From Symbiodinium natans (Eukaryota; Sar; Dinophyceae; Suessiales; Symbiodiniaceae), in assembly GCA_905221605.1 (NCBI GenBank), contig CAJNDS010002346.1, positions 312,001 through 376,000 on the forward strand: 64,000 bases of DNA, given 5' to 3'. The position numbers were made by a program, and so were the translations under genes. Below, one piece after another: positions 30,808 through 40,899 of this stretch; position 1 is the first letter of the stretch, and every line of letters starts with the position of its first letter. Under the pieces are notes generated by a model. It was not told where the DNA came from, did no database searches, and saw only the letters and a list, made by a program, of their open reading frames with translations.

Positions 30808-30922
30808 CCCAAAGGGTCCATGTACCTATGTAGTATATGCTTGGGCCTTAAAGGGGTTCCTATCAAGTAGCTTCAGGGCCCAAGTATATACTATTTGGGT
30901 ACATGGACCCTTAGGGACTCCT
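30808..30922. mobile_element. Family F inverted-repeat element
   Basis: AAAGGGTCCATGTACC ... GGTACATGGACCCTTAGGG, with internal GCTTGGGCC / GGGCCCAAG arms. Copies at 51463 (partial) and 62222-62436. Confidence 0.8.
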
Positions 30923-30938
30923 GGGCACGCCGAAGCAC

Positions 30939-31024
30939 CTGAGACCACGCCGTCAGCGGCCAACCTATCCGCGAGTTGCTGCAGTGCCGGCCGTGGAAGG
31001 ATCCGCGGCAGGGCGTCGAGGATC
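30939..31024 (-). CDS. Candidate exon (86 nt)
   Basis: Acceptor GAGACCCGAG, donor GTGCTT. Reads ILDALPRILPRPALQQLADR and then LAADGVVS, a leucine-rich helical stretch. Plus strand also open. Confidence 0.4.
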
Positions 31025-31266
31025 CTCGGGTCTCGGAACCCGAAACCCTAAACCCTAAACCCTAAACCCTAATTTATAAACCCTGAACCCTAAACCCTAA
31101 ACCCCTTCGTGGCGCAGCGGTTCTGTCTCCGAGGTTCCTAGATTGATTTCCCTACATTTTAGTAGACATGTCGGATTGAAAAAAGCCGTACATGCAAGCC
31201 AAGAAGCCGTCTGGCCCCAGGAAAGCTTTGAAGAGACCGGGAAGAGGAGACGGGGGAAATCAGCTA

Positions 31267-31427
31267 CAACCCTAAACCCTAAACCCTAAACCCTAAACCC
31301 TAAACCCTAAACCCTAAACCCTAAACCCTAAACCCTAAACCCTAGCCCTAAACCCTAAACCCTAAACCCTAAACCCTAAACCCTAAACCCTAAACCCTAA
31401 ACCCTAAACCCTAAAACCCTAAACCCT
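31267..31427. repeat. CCCTAAA array
   Basis: About 160 bp, near perfect, C-rich strand plus. Confidence 0.96.
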
Positions 31428-31465
31428 TGGACATCAGGGCCATCTTGCACCTTCTGACTGCTAAC

Positions 31466-31511
31466 TCGCGGGCGTGAAAAGGACAAACTTCAGGTGGCTT
31501 AGGCTCTCATC
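31466..31511 (-). CDS. Candidate exon (46 nt)
   Basis: Acceptor CCTCTCTGAAG, donor GTTAGC. Reads DESLSHLKFVLFTPA; a stop follows the donor in frame. Confidence 0.4.
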
Positions 31512-31609
31512 CTTCAGAGAGGGTTTAGGAGTTTAGGGTTTAGGAGTTTAGGGTTTAGGGTTTGGGGTTTAGGGTTTAGGGTAGACCCCTACAAGAAGAG
31601 GCGACCCAC

Positions 31610-31641
31610 CTGAAATTGCCCCAGATTAGGATCAAACGTAC
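31610..31641 (-). CDS. Candidate exon (32 nt)
   Basis: Consensus donor CAG|GTGGGT; reads TFDPNLGQFQ. Short. Confidence 0.3.
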
Positions 31642-31718
31642 CTTGGAACCCTATCCCTAAACCCTAAACCCTTTTCCCTTAACCCTTAACCCTAAACCCT
31701 AAACCCTAAACCCTAAGC

Positions 31719-31824
31719 CAAGGAGCTTGGAGAATCCTTCGGCCCTCTTGTCTTCAGGAAGCCCGGAGATCTCGGCCAAGAGCCGTGTCTGCATGGAATC
31801 CAGATTCTTCATGCGGAACTGGAC
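31719..31824 (-). CDS. Candidate exon (about 106 nt)
   Basis: Acceptor TCCACCAAGCAG. Reads VQFRMKNLDSMQTRLLAEIS and then GLPEDKRAEGFSKLL, strongly protein-like, with helix-turn-helix character. The donor would be the non-GT GGCTTAG. Confidence 0.5.
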
Positions 31825-31945
31825 CTGCTTGGTGGAGGTTGGGGTAGCCCTAAACCCTAAACCCTAAACCCTAAGCCCTAAGCCCTAAACCCCAAACCCT
31901 GCACTCAAACCCTACAAAAGCCTAAACCCTGACGTTAGGCCCTAC

Positions 31946-32016
31946 ATGGTCAGTTTTCTCTGCAAGAAGCAGGGTTTCACTTCAGCTACGCGAAGCATCA
32001 CGAGGGGCGGATCAAT
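31946..32016 (-). CDS. Candidate exon abutting a family D element (71 nt)
   Basis: The acceptor ACTACCCTTAG is the terminus of the family D element at 32017-32170; the donor is GTAGGG. Reads IDPPLVMLRVAEVKPCFLQR and then KLTM. Confidence 0.45.
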
Positions 32017-32170
32017 CTAAGGGTAGTCTCATGGGCCCTTAATACGGCCCCTGACCTTCTTTGAAGGGTTCTGACGTATGGGCTTTTGGGTTGTTCCGGG
32101 TGGAAACGGGGCATGTCAGGGGCCCTCTTTTCAGGGCCCATATACTAAGGGGCCATGTGACCACCCTAAG
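32017..32170. mobile_element. Family D inverted-repeat element
   Basis: CTAAGGGTAGTCTCATGGGC ... GGGCCATGTGACCACCCTAAG. Both ends are CT(A/T)AGGGT inverted, so either strand ends in CCCT(T/A)AG. No clear target duplication. Confidence 0.8.
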
Positions 32171-32858
32171 CTCCTTGTTGCTTAAGAAACCCCCCCCCCC
32201 ACACACACACACACACACAAAAAAAAAAAATCTTCCTGTATTAGGGCAATATAGGGATTGTTATAATACATTTGTGGGAGGTTCTGAAGCCCTAAACCCT
32301 AAACCCTAAACCCTAAACCCTAAACCCTAAACCCAATAGTAGTGAGAATGAAAGCCAGAGCCCCCCCCCCCCAAACGAGCCAACAGCATGTCTTGGGGTC
32401 CAGTGTTCTCAAGGTAGGTCTAGGGGTTTCAGGCTTTCGGATATGAGGGCTTAGAGGATTTAGGGTTTAGGGGTTTGTGGCCCTGAACCCTAAACCCTAT
32501 AAACCCTAACCTCACACCCTATAAACACAAAACACATGTACACACCCAAGTCTGACACCTAAGCTACCGAGGTATTCTGACCTCTAGGCCCCTTGAAAAG
32601 CGTTCAGGGTTTGGGGATTGAGTTGTTTTACTGCGCAGGTTCTGAGCTCAGGACCTTTTTTGCCAAGACAAGCTATGAAGCTCGAAAGCCTAAACCCTAA
32701 ACCCTAAACCCTAAACCCTAAACCCTAAACCGAAAACCCTAAACTCCGCGGAAGTGGTCGAAAACCTAAACCCTAAGCAGCTCAATGATCAAGGCGCGGG
32801 CTTGCTTTTACTTGCTTGAGGGTTTAGGGTTTCGGGTTTAGAGTTTAGGGTTTCAGGG

Positions 32859-32960
32859 TGGGATGTCCCCCCTTATACTAACAGTCCTTCATAGGGATGA
32901 TGATGAGGGGGTACTACAATCCCTCTCAAGGATTGTTGGCATTAAGGGTGAACATCCGAA
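32859..32960. mobile_element. Family B inverted-repeat element with 9 bp duplication
   Basis: TGGGATGTCCCCCCTTATAC ... AAGGGTGAACATCCGAA, flanked by exact GTTTCAGGG duplications (32850-32858, 32961-32969). A 9 bp duplication is typical of Mutator-like elements (inference). Confidence 0.8.
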
Positions 32961-33203
32961 GTTTCAGGGCACCACATAAGGCTAAACCCTAAACCCGAAA
33001 CCCGAAACCCTAAACCCCTAAGTCGCTACATCCCTCTTCCTGTAGCTCCCCTCGTGCTTAAGGCCCTCAAGGCCCCCAAACCCTAAACCTCAAGCCCTGA
33101 ACCCTAAACCTTAACCTCCTTAGACCCTACACCCTACACTCCTTGAACTCTACACCCTAAACTCCTTATACCCTAAACTCCTGATCCCCCAAACCCTCAA
33201 CAC

Positions 33204-33283
33204 CGAAGCCCCAGAAAGTTCGACGCCCCGTCCCCAGGCCCGCCTGGAAGCTGTCCGCATTCGCATTCTGGGCCTTAGTTCGT
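33204..33283 (-). CDS. Candidate exon (80 nt)
   Basis: Acceptor CCGTGCCTACAG, donor GTGTTG. Reads RTKAQNANADSFQAGLGTGR and then RTFWGF. Another minus frame is open. Confidence 0.4.
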
Positions 33284-33350
33284 CTGTAGGCACGGTTGGG
33301 TCTGGGATTGAAGGGTTTAGGGTTGAGGGTTTCGGGTTCAAAGACTATAC

Positions 33351-33647
33351 CTAGTCAAAATCAAAAGACGCATCCCTGCTGTTTTCTGTCTTTAGGTCTT
33401 CGTAGGCTTCCTGCCGAGAAGCGTTTGGAACGATCCGGTCTGCTTCCCCCCAACCCCCCATGCTGGGTTTTGCAAAACCTCCCGACAATCCGGGACCTGC
33501 CTGGGACCCCTCTGGGACCCCCTGCCCCTGGGACCCCACCCGTTTTTTTTGCGGCCTTTCCTCCGGGCCGTGGGCCGGCCCGGCTGCCGAGGCGGCGCGC
33601 GCAAGCGTTTCCAAGTAGACCCAGAAAGTCATCAGAGGAATCCCCAC
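33351..33647 (-). CDS. Minus ORF, 98 codons, possible terminal exon
   Basis: Ends EAYEDLKTENSRDASFDFD and TAG. A strong internal acceptor (CCAAACGCTTCTCGGCAG) lies just before EAYED, so the last exon may be only 20 codons plus stop. The Gly/Gln-rich upstream part may be intronic. Confidence 0.45.
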   Translation of the reverse strand: MGIPLMTFWVYLETLARAASAAGPAHGPEERPQKKRVGSQGQGVPEGSQAGPGLSGGFAKPSMGGWGEADRIVPNASRQEAYEDLKTENSRDASFDFD

Positions 33648-33811
33648 TTAAGGTGTTCTTTCAAGTCCTTAACTTAGGAGTCTTGGGCTCTTTGGGCTAG
33701 TCCCCGTAACCCGCAACCCATCTACACCCCTAGCAGTTCCGCCCTCCCCCCTGCATTACCTAGTCAAGAATTTCGGGTCTAGGATGGTTTAGTTCATGTT
33801 TGTTAGGAACT

Positions 33812-33930
33812 CTACTTAGAGGTTCATGGTACTTAGAAACGAATAACCCACTTCTATGACCCCTAAGTGCCCTAATATGGTTACAAGTACAGTTATAATT
33901 AATTACTAAGTACCATGAACCTCCAAGTAC
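33812..33930. mobile_element. Family A inverted-repeat element
   Basis: CTACTTAGAGGTTCATGG ... CCATGAACCTCCAAGTAC. Flanks AACT / ATCT, a 3 of 4 match. Confidence 0.8.
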
Positions 33931-33949
33931 ATCTCAAGCCACGGCGAAC

Positions 33950-33985
33950 GTTGTTGGGTTCTTCATGAGTTTCTCTGCAGTCCTT
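33950..33985 (-). CDS. Candidate exon (36 nt) beside a family A element
   Basis: Acceptor CACGTGCTGAACAG, donor GTTCGC, reading RTAEKLMKNPTT. The frame remains open to FAVA and a TGA just before the element. Confidence 0.4.
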
Positions 33986-34198
33986 CTGTTCAGCACGTGT
34001 CCCCCCACTTTGCTTCGTTCCTAAGTACTCAAACCCACCCTAAACCCTAAACCCCAAACCCTAAACCCCAAACCCTAAACCCTAAACCCTAAACCCTAAA
34101 CCCTAAACCCTAAACCCTAAACCCTAAACCCTAAACCCTAAACCTCCAAAGAATACCTTCGTTCAGCTTCAGCCTTCGTGCCTTGCGTTCACCCCTAC

Positions 34199-34264
34199 AG
34201 AGGCCGAGGCATCTTTCACAGGCATGGCGTAGGGCGGCTTCAGCGGCTTCGAAGCATCCGGCGC
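34199..34264 (-). CDS. Candidate exon, Pro/Lys-rich gene (66 nt)
   Basis: Acceptor CCCATGCAAGTCAG, donor GTAGGG, exactly 22 codons, phase 0 at both ends: APDASKPLKPPYAMPVKDAS and then AS. Shares Pro/Lys/Ala composition with exons at 35298, 38780, 39583, 40293, 42251-42537 and 43809, suggesting one leftward gene. Confidence 0.5.
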
Positions 34265-34284
34265 CTGACTTGCATGGGTTTGGG

Positions 34285-34452
34285 TTTAGGGTTTAGGGTT
34301 TAGGGTTTAGGGTTTAGGGTTTAGGGTTTAGGGTTTAGGGTTTAGGGTTTAGGGTTTAGGGTTTAGGGTTTAGGGTTTAGGGTTTAGGGTTTAGGGTTTA
34401 GGGTTTAGGGTTTAGAGTTTAGGGTTTAGGGTTTAGGGTTTAGGGTTTAGGG
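34285..34452. repeat. TTTAGGG array truncating a family A element
   Basis: About 165 bp, near perfect. It runs directly into the interior of a family A element whose left terminus is missing and where AACTGTACTTA is repeated. Confidence 0.95.
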
Positions 34453-34453
34453 T

Positions 34454-34560
34454 AACTGTACTTACAACTGTACTTATAACCATATTAGGGCACTTCGGGG
34501 GCTTAGAAGTGGGTTATAAGTACCGTTATAACTAGTTTCTAAGCACCATGAACCTCCAAG
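34454..34560. mobile_element. Family A element, left end replaced by telomere repeats
   Basis: Begins AACTGTACTTACAACTGTAC, duplicating the AACTGTACTTA box, then continues normally to CCATGAACCTCCAAG. The missing left arm is exactly where the 34285-34452 array ends. Confidence 0.8.
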
Positions 34561-34562
34561 TG

Positions 34563-34614
34563 GGTTTGGGGGACGTGGCGGCTTTGGGGAGGCCTCATGA
34601 TTCCCAAAGACCCC
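34563..34614 (-). CDS. Candidate Pro-rich exon
   Basis: Minus frame VFGNHEASPKPPRPPNP running up to the family A element. No strong acceptor. Confidence 0.35.
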
Positions 34615-34799
34615 AACCCTAAACTGGGGTAGGCTTGGGGGGGCCCAGGAAAAAGCAGTCAGTGTAAGGGTTATATAGGCATCAAGGGTAAAAGAAAATA
34701 ACATATTTTCAAGCCCACTGTAAGCCCTGAGACTTGAACCCTAAACCCACGATTCCCAAAAAACCCTACATCCGAAATCCCTCAGACATCCCCTCACAC

Positions 34800-34837
34800 A
34801 AGCCCCCGGTGCGCAATCACGACCGCCGCCTTGAACT
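34800..34837 (-). CDS. Candidate exon (38 nt)
   Basis: Acceptor AACCTCGCAAG, donor GTGTGA, reading FKAAVVIAHRGL. Confidence 0.3.
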
Positions 34838-35111
34838 CTTGCGAGGTTGCAGGGTTTAGGGCCTAGAAGGCCTACGGGGTTAGGAGTTTAGGGTTTAGGG
34901 TTTATAGGGCCTATAGGGTTTAGGGTTCAGGGTAGGGGAGGGCGTAGAAAATGTTAAGGGTTTAGGGTTCAGGGGTAGGAGTTTATGGCTTAGGGGTACG
35001 AGTTTCAGGTTTAGGGTTTAGGGTTTAGGGTTTAGGGTTTAGGGTTTAGGGTTTAGGGTTTAGGGTTGGGGGAGGGGGGTAGAAAATTGACGGCCTTTCA
35101 AGGCGCAGCAC

Positions 35112-35146
35112 CTGCTGCAGCAGACATGTATCCCCAAGTGACCGCT
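35112..35146 (-). CDS. Candidate exon (35 nt)
   Basis: Acceptor CACCGTCGCAAG, donor CAG|GTGCTG, reading RSLGDTCLLQQ. Confidence 0.3.
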
Positions 35147-35297
35147 CTTGCGACGGTGTGTCAAAGCCTTAGCCCTACACCCTATAAACTTCAAATCCGA
35201 AACCCTAAGCTCAAAACCCTAAACCCTAAATACCTTACATAACCCTAAACCCTCAACCCTCAACCCTAAACCATCCCCTCTCCCAATCCAGCTCCAC

Positions 35298-35372
35298 TCG
35301 TGAGGCCGAAGGGACGGGTGACTCGCCACCTTTCCCTTTGCCTCCCTTGGGTGGATGTGGCTCGGCCTCTGG
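35298..35372 (-). CDS. Candidate exon, Pro/Lys/Gly-rich gene (75 nt)
   Basis: Acceptor GGATGCTTTCAG, donor GTGGAG, 25 codons, phase 0 at both ends: PEAEPHPPKGGKGKGGESPV and then PSASR. The exon at 40293 shares the TTTCAG|CC start. Confidence 0.5.
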
Positions 35373-35705
35373 CTGAAAGCATCCGGGCGTGAGGTGGGTT
35401 TCCCTAAACCCTAAACCCTAAACCCTAAACCCTAAACCCTAAACCCTAAACCCTAAACCCTAAACCCTAAACCCTACAAAGCGGCCCTGAGGCTTCGAAA
35501 GGAAATAACAGGGCTTAGGGCTTAGGGTTCAGGGTTTGGGGCCCTTTTTGGCTTGAAGGGGACTCAATACCCCAAACCCCAAACCCTACAAACCTATAAA
35601 ACCCTAAGCCCGAAACCCTAAGCCCTAGACTTAAGCCCTACACCCTGCACCCTACAACCCGCACACTACACCCTAAACCTAAACCCTAAAACCTAAGCCC
35701 CAGAC

Positions 35706-35770
35706 CACGCCTCGGCCGCAGCTTCAGGCGGCTTCGCGGCGGAACCTTTTCCATGGCGCGGCGGGATCTC
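35706..35770 (-). CDS. Candidate exon (65 nt)
   Basis: Reads EIPPRHGKGSAAKPPEAAAE and then AW; donor GTCTGG. The frame is open upstream (LWESPFWE). Composition matches the Pro/Lys-rich set. Confidence 0.4.
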
Positions 35771-36489
35771 CTCCCAGAAGGGCGATTCCCAAAGAGCACC
35801 CAAAGAATTTTAGGGTTTAGGGTTTAGGGTTTAGGGTTTAGGGTTTAGGGTGAGGGCTTGGGGCCCCTAATCTAAGGCGGTTGAAGGTGTCCTCCTTACT
35901 TTAAATGCTTGTCCCTCCATGCTTGGGGTTGAAGGTTTAGGGTTTAGGGCTTGAGAACCTCCAGAAAAAAAGAACCCCTACAATGCCCTTATAAGGAACA
36001 CATATATATATATATATATTGCTTTATTATTATTATTATTATTATTTATTTTTTTTTTTTTTGGGGGGGGGTTGTTTTCGGAGATTGTCGTTTGAAGGGT
36101 TTCGGGCCTACTTTTAGAAGGGTTTAGGGCATGTTGTTGTGGAAGGCGTGTGCTTGGGGCTTTTGCTTGTTTAGGGTTTAGGGTTTGGGGTTTAGGCTTT
36201 AGGGTTTGGGGTTTAAGGTTTAGCGCTTACAGGGGTTGAGGAGTTGAAGGGGGGGAGGGGGGTGGTAGGTTTTGGGGTTGTGTTCAGAGAAGGGTCTAAA
36301 CTTCAGGGCTGAGAAGGCGCCCAGCCCAAGCACCAAACAACAATCACACCACCATAAACCCCAAACCCTAAACCCTAAACCCTAATCCCTGGGTTCAGGG
36401 TCTAGGGTTTAGGGTTTGCATTCGCCCCTAGGCTCGAACCCTGTGAAGTGTATCAGAAGGCCCCATGCCCTCTAATCAAGGAATAGACC

Positions 36490-36660
36490 TTAATTCCTGA
36501 AATCATACACAAAAATGGGTATTTCCCAACATGGGGCTTCCCCTTCTATACCCCAAACAGAGAATCCCCCTGAAGGGACCCCAAAAAGGGTACCCCCATT
36601 TTCGGAAACCCCCATATATGTACGTATATATATATATATATGTGGGTGGCTGTCAATATT
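36490..36660. repeat. Interspersed repeat with (TATA)n end
   Basis: C-rich body with TATACCCCAAACAGAGAATC, resembling 39040-39190 (TATAGCCCAAATGCAGGATC), followed by a TATA microsatellite. The minus ORF MGVSENGGTLFGVPSGGFS through it looks repeat-derived. Confidence 0.5.
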
Positions 36661-36671
36661 CCTTCTTCCAG

Positions 36672-36752
36672 GAACGGCGGATGCTGAAAAAAATCCTGGT
36701 GCCGCCTTATGACGAGAAGGAAAACGAAGGTCTGGAACGATGGCTTTGGCAA
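36672..36752 (+). CDS. Plus-strand candidate exon (81 nt)
   Basis: Strong acceptor ATTCCTTCTTCCAG, donor GTACAG, exactly 27 codons: ERRMLKKILVPPYDEKENEG and then LERWLWQ. The frame is open to a TAA at 36822. A paralogous block at 37297-37365 reads VPPYGEDINQQERNFISHF, suggesting duplicated exons. No family recognised. Confidence 0.5.
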
Positions 36753-36827
36753 GTACAGAAGTGTAGACTAATTCTTGCTCCCTATGCAAAAACCTCGCAA
36801 AACACACTAGCGCCGCCATTTTAAGAC

Positions 36828-36902
36828 TCAGGCATCGTCATCGGAACTATTGGAGCTACTTGAGCTCGAGCTAGTAGTGCTTTGCTCTTCCAGGTTGGCC
36901 AT
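36828..36902 (-). CDS. Small minus ORF, Ser/Asp-rich, 24 codons
   Basis: ATG to TGA with an in-frame stop upstream: MANLEEQSTTSSSSSSSNSS and then DDDA. It converges on the plus ORF ending at 36824. Could be a first exon or chance. Confidence 0.3.
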   Translation of the reverse strand: MANLEEQSTTSSSSSSSNSSDDDA

Positions 36903-37296
36903 GTTTCAAATCAGCTGTCTTAGTACTGCTTTATGTCTTGGATGGGCAAGTGGCCACCGCAAGCAGTTTCCCTTCATATTTGCTAGCGCGATGCTAGCGC
37001 CAACCTAGCGCATATTTCGCCGCATGACTTTAGAATTTTGGCACGCCGGCAGTATGCATCAGGAGCAACCACAGGGTTTAGGGTGTAGGGTTCAGGGTGT
37101 GTAACCCAATGTTCCACAGTCTTACCTAAGCCGCAGGCCGCCTATGCTACTTAAGCTTCCCGAAGCTGGATCGCTCTAAACCTAAACCCTACACGCTAAA
37201 CCCTAAAATGTTAGCCTTCGGAAAGGAACACCTAGCGCCACGCTAGCGCTATCCTAGCGCCTACATGGGGAAGAGCCTGAAACCTGCATATACGCA

Positions 37297-37365
37297 TGGT
37301 GCCGCCTTACGGCGAAGACATAAACCAGCAAGAGCGGAACTTCATATCGCACTTCCATCATATTT
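37297..37365 (+). CDS. Plus-strand block paralogous to 36672-36752
   Basis: Reads MVPPYGEDINQQERNFISHF; shares TGGTGCCGCCTTA with 36690. CTAGCGC motifs recur around both blocks (36980-37010, 37225-37262). Confidence 0.4.
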
Positions 37366-38779
37366 TACATACATGGTATTTTGAAGTCCGCCCATGTATC
37401 TGTGTATGTATAGTCGGATCGCCTAAACCCTAAACACTACACCCTGTGATAGGAAGGGGGTACTTTTTCTTTGCCGGGCTACAATTTGGATACTGGTTGT
37501 AGGCTGGAGGACTCAACCCTAAACCCCAAACCTAAACCCTAAACCTTAAGTGCCTCTTGCAGCAGGCTTGGGGGAGCTCTGACTCGCACGCAGGCTTAGG
37601 GCTTAGAGGGCTTAGAGGGGTTCTCTAAGGATTTATAGGGGCTAAACCCTAAACCCTAAACCCTAAACCCTAAACCCTAAACCCTAAACCCTAAACCCTA
37701 AACCCTAAACCCGAAGCAACCCTAAACCCTACATAGGGCTTTGGAGGGTTGTATAGTGCTCAAAGGTGCCCGATCCCCAGATCGGCTCGCCCGGGCGCCT
37801 TTCCGCCTTTGACGCCAGGCGAAACCTCCTGTCCCAGAATGATGCTTCGGGTTTAGGTTTAGGGTTTAGGGTTTAGGGTTTAGTGTTTAGGATTTAGGGT
37901 TTCGGGTTTGGGGTTTAGCGCTGCAGTGCTCAAATGCAAATCGAACTCGCCGCTTTCGTAGCTTAGGTTTAGGGCTAGGGCTCTAGGGCCTTAGGAAGTG
38001 GAGCTTAGGGCTTTCGGGCTTTTAGGCTTTCAGGATGCGGTACCTGAGAACGTTCAGGGGGTGGGGGTCACGGCAGGAAGGAAAATTCACACCCTGAACC
38101 CAAACTCCTAAAAACACAAGGGCAAAGCTTCGGAGTTTTAGGGATGTAAGATCTGGAGGACAAAAACCCCCTAGTTCACAAAGAGTCCAAGAATGTCCCT
38201 AACTAAGGGGTTTAGGGTGTAGGGGCTATAGACCCTAAATAATCAGGCGAGGACCTCGAATCAGAGTTCAGGTGCATAGGAGCTGGGCAAAGGTCGGAAG
38301 GTTTTGGATTGAGGGCTTAGGGGGTTTAATGAGTTGAGGGTTGAGGGTTTTAGGGAATTTTCGGGTTTACTGGGTTGGCCTTAAAACCCTTTGCAAGAAT
38401 ATCTATATGTCGGGTCCCTTCTGAACCCAAGTAAGGAAAATAAATAATATCCCCAAAGCCATCCTGGTTTAGGGCCGAGGGTCTACGCACTTTGGTGACA
38501 GCGCTCGGGAGTTCGGGAGAGCGGGACGCCCCAAACCGGAGAAGTTCTGGGAGTTTCAGGGTTCATTCTTTTGCCTCCTCAACTACGAAGCGTCTTTGCA
38601 CAAGGCCGCCCTCAACCCTCAATCCCGAACCTCAAACCCCAAACCCTAAACCCTGAACCCTAACCCTAAACCCTAAACCCTGAAGCCTAAACCCTAAACC
38701 CGAACCCTAAACCCTAAACCCGAAACCCTAAACCCTGAAACCCGGCCTTTCCGCCCTTGCCGGCCCCTTTGGGCACTAC

Positions 38780-38840
38780 AGAGCCCGAGGGTGTCCCCGG
38801 CTTGCCAGCAGGTGCTGCCGGTTCCGGTGTCTTGCCTTTC
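38780..38840 (-). CDS. Candidate exon, Pro/Lys/Gly-rich gene (61 nt)
   Basis: Acceptor CTAAACAGCCCAG, donor GTAGTG. Reads KGKTPEPAAPAGKPGTPSGS. Frame open further (VVPKGAGKGGKAG). Confidence 0.45.
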
Positions 38841-39582
38841 CTGGGCTGTTTAGGGTTTAGGGGTTTAGGGGTTTAGGGGTTTAGGGGTTTAGGGGTTTGG
38901 GGGTTAGGGGTTTAGGGGTTTAGGGGTTTAGGGGTTTAGGCGTTTAGGGGTTTAGGGTTTAGGGTTTAAGAGGTACCCGTGAGCGGAGAGGAGAGGCTGC
39001 AGCCCTTGTTAATGCGGGCTTCATATGGGAACCTTGTGGAAGTTTCCACAAATCGGCCCCCCCCCCCCCCCCGCAACCCCCCCCTCTCCCCCCGTGTATA
39101 GCCCAAATGCAGGATCCCCTTTCAAAAGGATACGCCCAAAGGTGCCCCTAATGATCGACCTCCCCTTTTCATGAAGGGAATAAGGGCCCAGTGTGAACGG
39201 GGATCCGGTAGCAATCATGGTAGCAATAGCAACAATGGTAATCATAGTTATAGTAGTATACCCTAACTCCTAAACGGTCCTGAACCCACCTCCTAAACCG
39301 AGCGCATGACATGATGTGGGGGTACTTTGGCGCTGCAGGTCAGGTTTCGGAAATCGGTGTCGGGTTCAGGGCTTTGCCTTTGGGGATATAGGGCCCAGAA
39401 AGCACCGAGTTAGGGTTTGCGGTGCGAGGAGAAGTGGAGGCAGCACCGTCAAGCCAGAAGCGCGAAACCAGCAAATTCGACTCAAAACCCTACAACCCTA
39501 AACCCTAAACCCTAAACCCTAAACCCTAAACCCTAAACCCTAACCCCTGAAAAAACAAAAAAAAAACCTCTTGATCCTTGAC

Positions 39583-39693
39583 GTGGCCAAGCGGCGGCAC
39601 AGGCAGGAACCGCTTCTCTGCGATGTAGCCCGGGGGCTCTGTCGAGGGCGGCTTGGGGCCATCCGAGGGCGGCTTTGGGCCATCCGCCTTGTC
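39583..39693 (-). CDS. Candidate exon, Pro/Lys-rich gene (111 nt)
   Basis: Acceptor CTAAACCACAG, donor GTCAAG, 37 codons, phase 0: DKADGPKPPSDGPKPPSTEP and then PGYIAEKRFLPVPPLGH, with an internal DGPKPPS duplication. Protein-like composition; no family recognised. Confidence 0.5.
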
Positions 39694-40292
39694 CTGTGGT
39701 TTAGGGTTTAGGGTTTAGGGTTTAGGGTTTAGGGTTTAGGATTTAGGGTTTAGGGTTTAGGGTTTAGGGGCTTGGGCTCCCTCAGAACCTGAATTCCCTA
39801 GACCCAAAATGGGTAACCTTTTTAAATATAGTAGGATTCTATAGCCAAAAAGGTTAAAAGGTTACTTGCCCAGGCCCTAAGTCCCCAAACGCGAGAAACA
39901 CCGCTGCAGCATGACACGAGCATACACGCCCCAGAGCCACCCTAACCCAAAACCCCTTAGCCAGTCAGCCCTTCATGCAATCTTTATCAACCTAAAGCCC
40001 CAAAGCCCAAAAACTGCACCCTAAACCCCGCAAACCCTAAAAACACTCAAAACACTCAAAACCCCACAAACCCTGAAACACTAAAAACCCTCAAAAGCCT
40101 GCAAACCCTGCAAACCCTAAAAACAAACAAAAAACCTAACAAAAACTCTAAACTTCTGTGACACTACCTGAACCCTAAACCACAAACCCTAAAAGCCCTG
40201 AACCCCCAAAAGCCCACAAAACAAAACAAAACCTAAGCCTCGGTGACACCAACCCTACAAACCCTAAACCCTAAACCCTAAACCTCTCTAAC

Positions 40293-40364
40293 GCCCTGCC
40301 GCCCTTTCTGCGGGCAAAGGTCCGCTGCTGCCTCCGGCGCGGCCTTTGACTTGGGAGGCCTCGG
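40293..40364 (-). CDS. Candidate exon, Pro/Lys/Ala-rich gene (72 nt)
   Basis: Acceptor AAACTTTCAG, donor GTTAGA, 24 codons, phase 0: PRPPKSKAAPEAAADLCPQK and then GRQG. Confidence 0.45.
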
Positions 40365-40654
40365 CTGAAAGTTTAGGGTTTAGGGTTTAGGGTTTAAGGT
40401 TTAAGGCTTAGGGCTCAGGGTTTACCATCCGCAGTGAAATAAAGGGTCGGAGGTTTGAAGGGTCAAGGCTTTACAGGGGGTTCAGGGCTTTTTGTTTGAG
40501 GTTTTTGAGGGGGCTGTCGGGTTTGCACAGCTTCGAGAGGTTCAAGTAGGGGATGATTGGGACCTTAGGGTTTACAAAAACCCCAAGCCCTAAACCCTAA
40601 ACCCTAAACCCTAAACCCTAAACCCTAAACCCTAAAGTTTCACAAGGCGTTAAC

Positions 40655-40738
40655 GGATATCGAAAGTCTCATACTGTCTAGGGCTTTCAAGACCCAATGC
40701 GTTGATTGCGTTTGGAGGCCACCCCTTCATCTCGGCCC
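40655..40738 (-). CDS. Candidate exon abutting a family A element
   Basis: Starts directly after the ...CCAAGTAG terminus of the family A element and reads AEMKGWPPNAINALGLESPR and then QYETFDI, donor GTTAAC. Upstream of the element the minus strand reads QIKNAIT, which could join in frame. Confidence 0.45.
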
Positions 40739-40889
40739 CTACTTGGAGGTTCATGGTACTTAGTAGCTAAGTATGACTGTACTTAGAACTTATAACCCAC
40801 TTATAAGCCCCTTAAGTGCCTAATGTGGCTATAAGTACCGTTATAAGTACAGTTAGAATTAGTTATAAGTACCATGAACCTCCAAGTAG
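40739..40889. mobile_element. Family A inverted-repeat element
   Basis: CTACTTGGAGGTTCATGG ... CCATGAACCTCCAAGTAG; arms of about 50 bp. Confidence 0.85.
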
Positions 40890-40899
40890 GGGTAATAGC

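Noticed and set aside
31110-31160. tRNA-like A box (TGGCGCAGCGG) and weak B box
   Set aside because: The B box is poor and I cannot fold a cloverleaf; the similar A box at 13871 has wrong spacing. Not called as tRNA or SINE.
32850-32969. Family B as part of the CT...AG introner group
   Set aside because: Ends are TTGGG...CCCAA and duplications are 9 bp, so it is treated as a separate family.
36490-36819. Minus ORF containing MGVSENGGTLFGVPSGG
   Set aside because: Overlaps an interspersed repeat and a TATA microsatellite; similar strings appear to be repeat-derived, so not called a gene.
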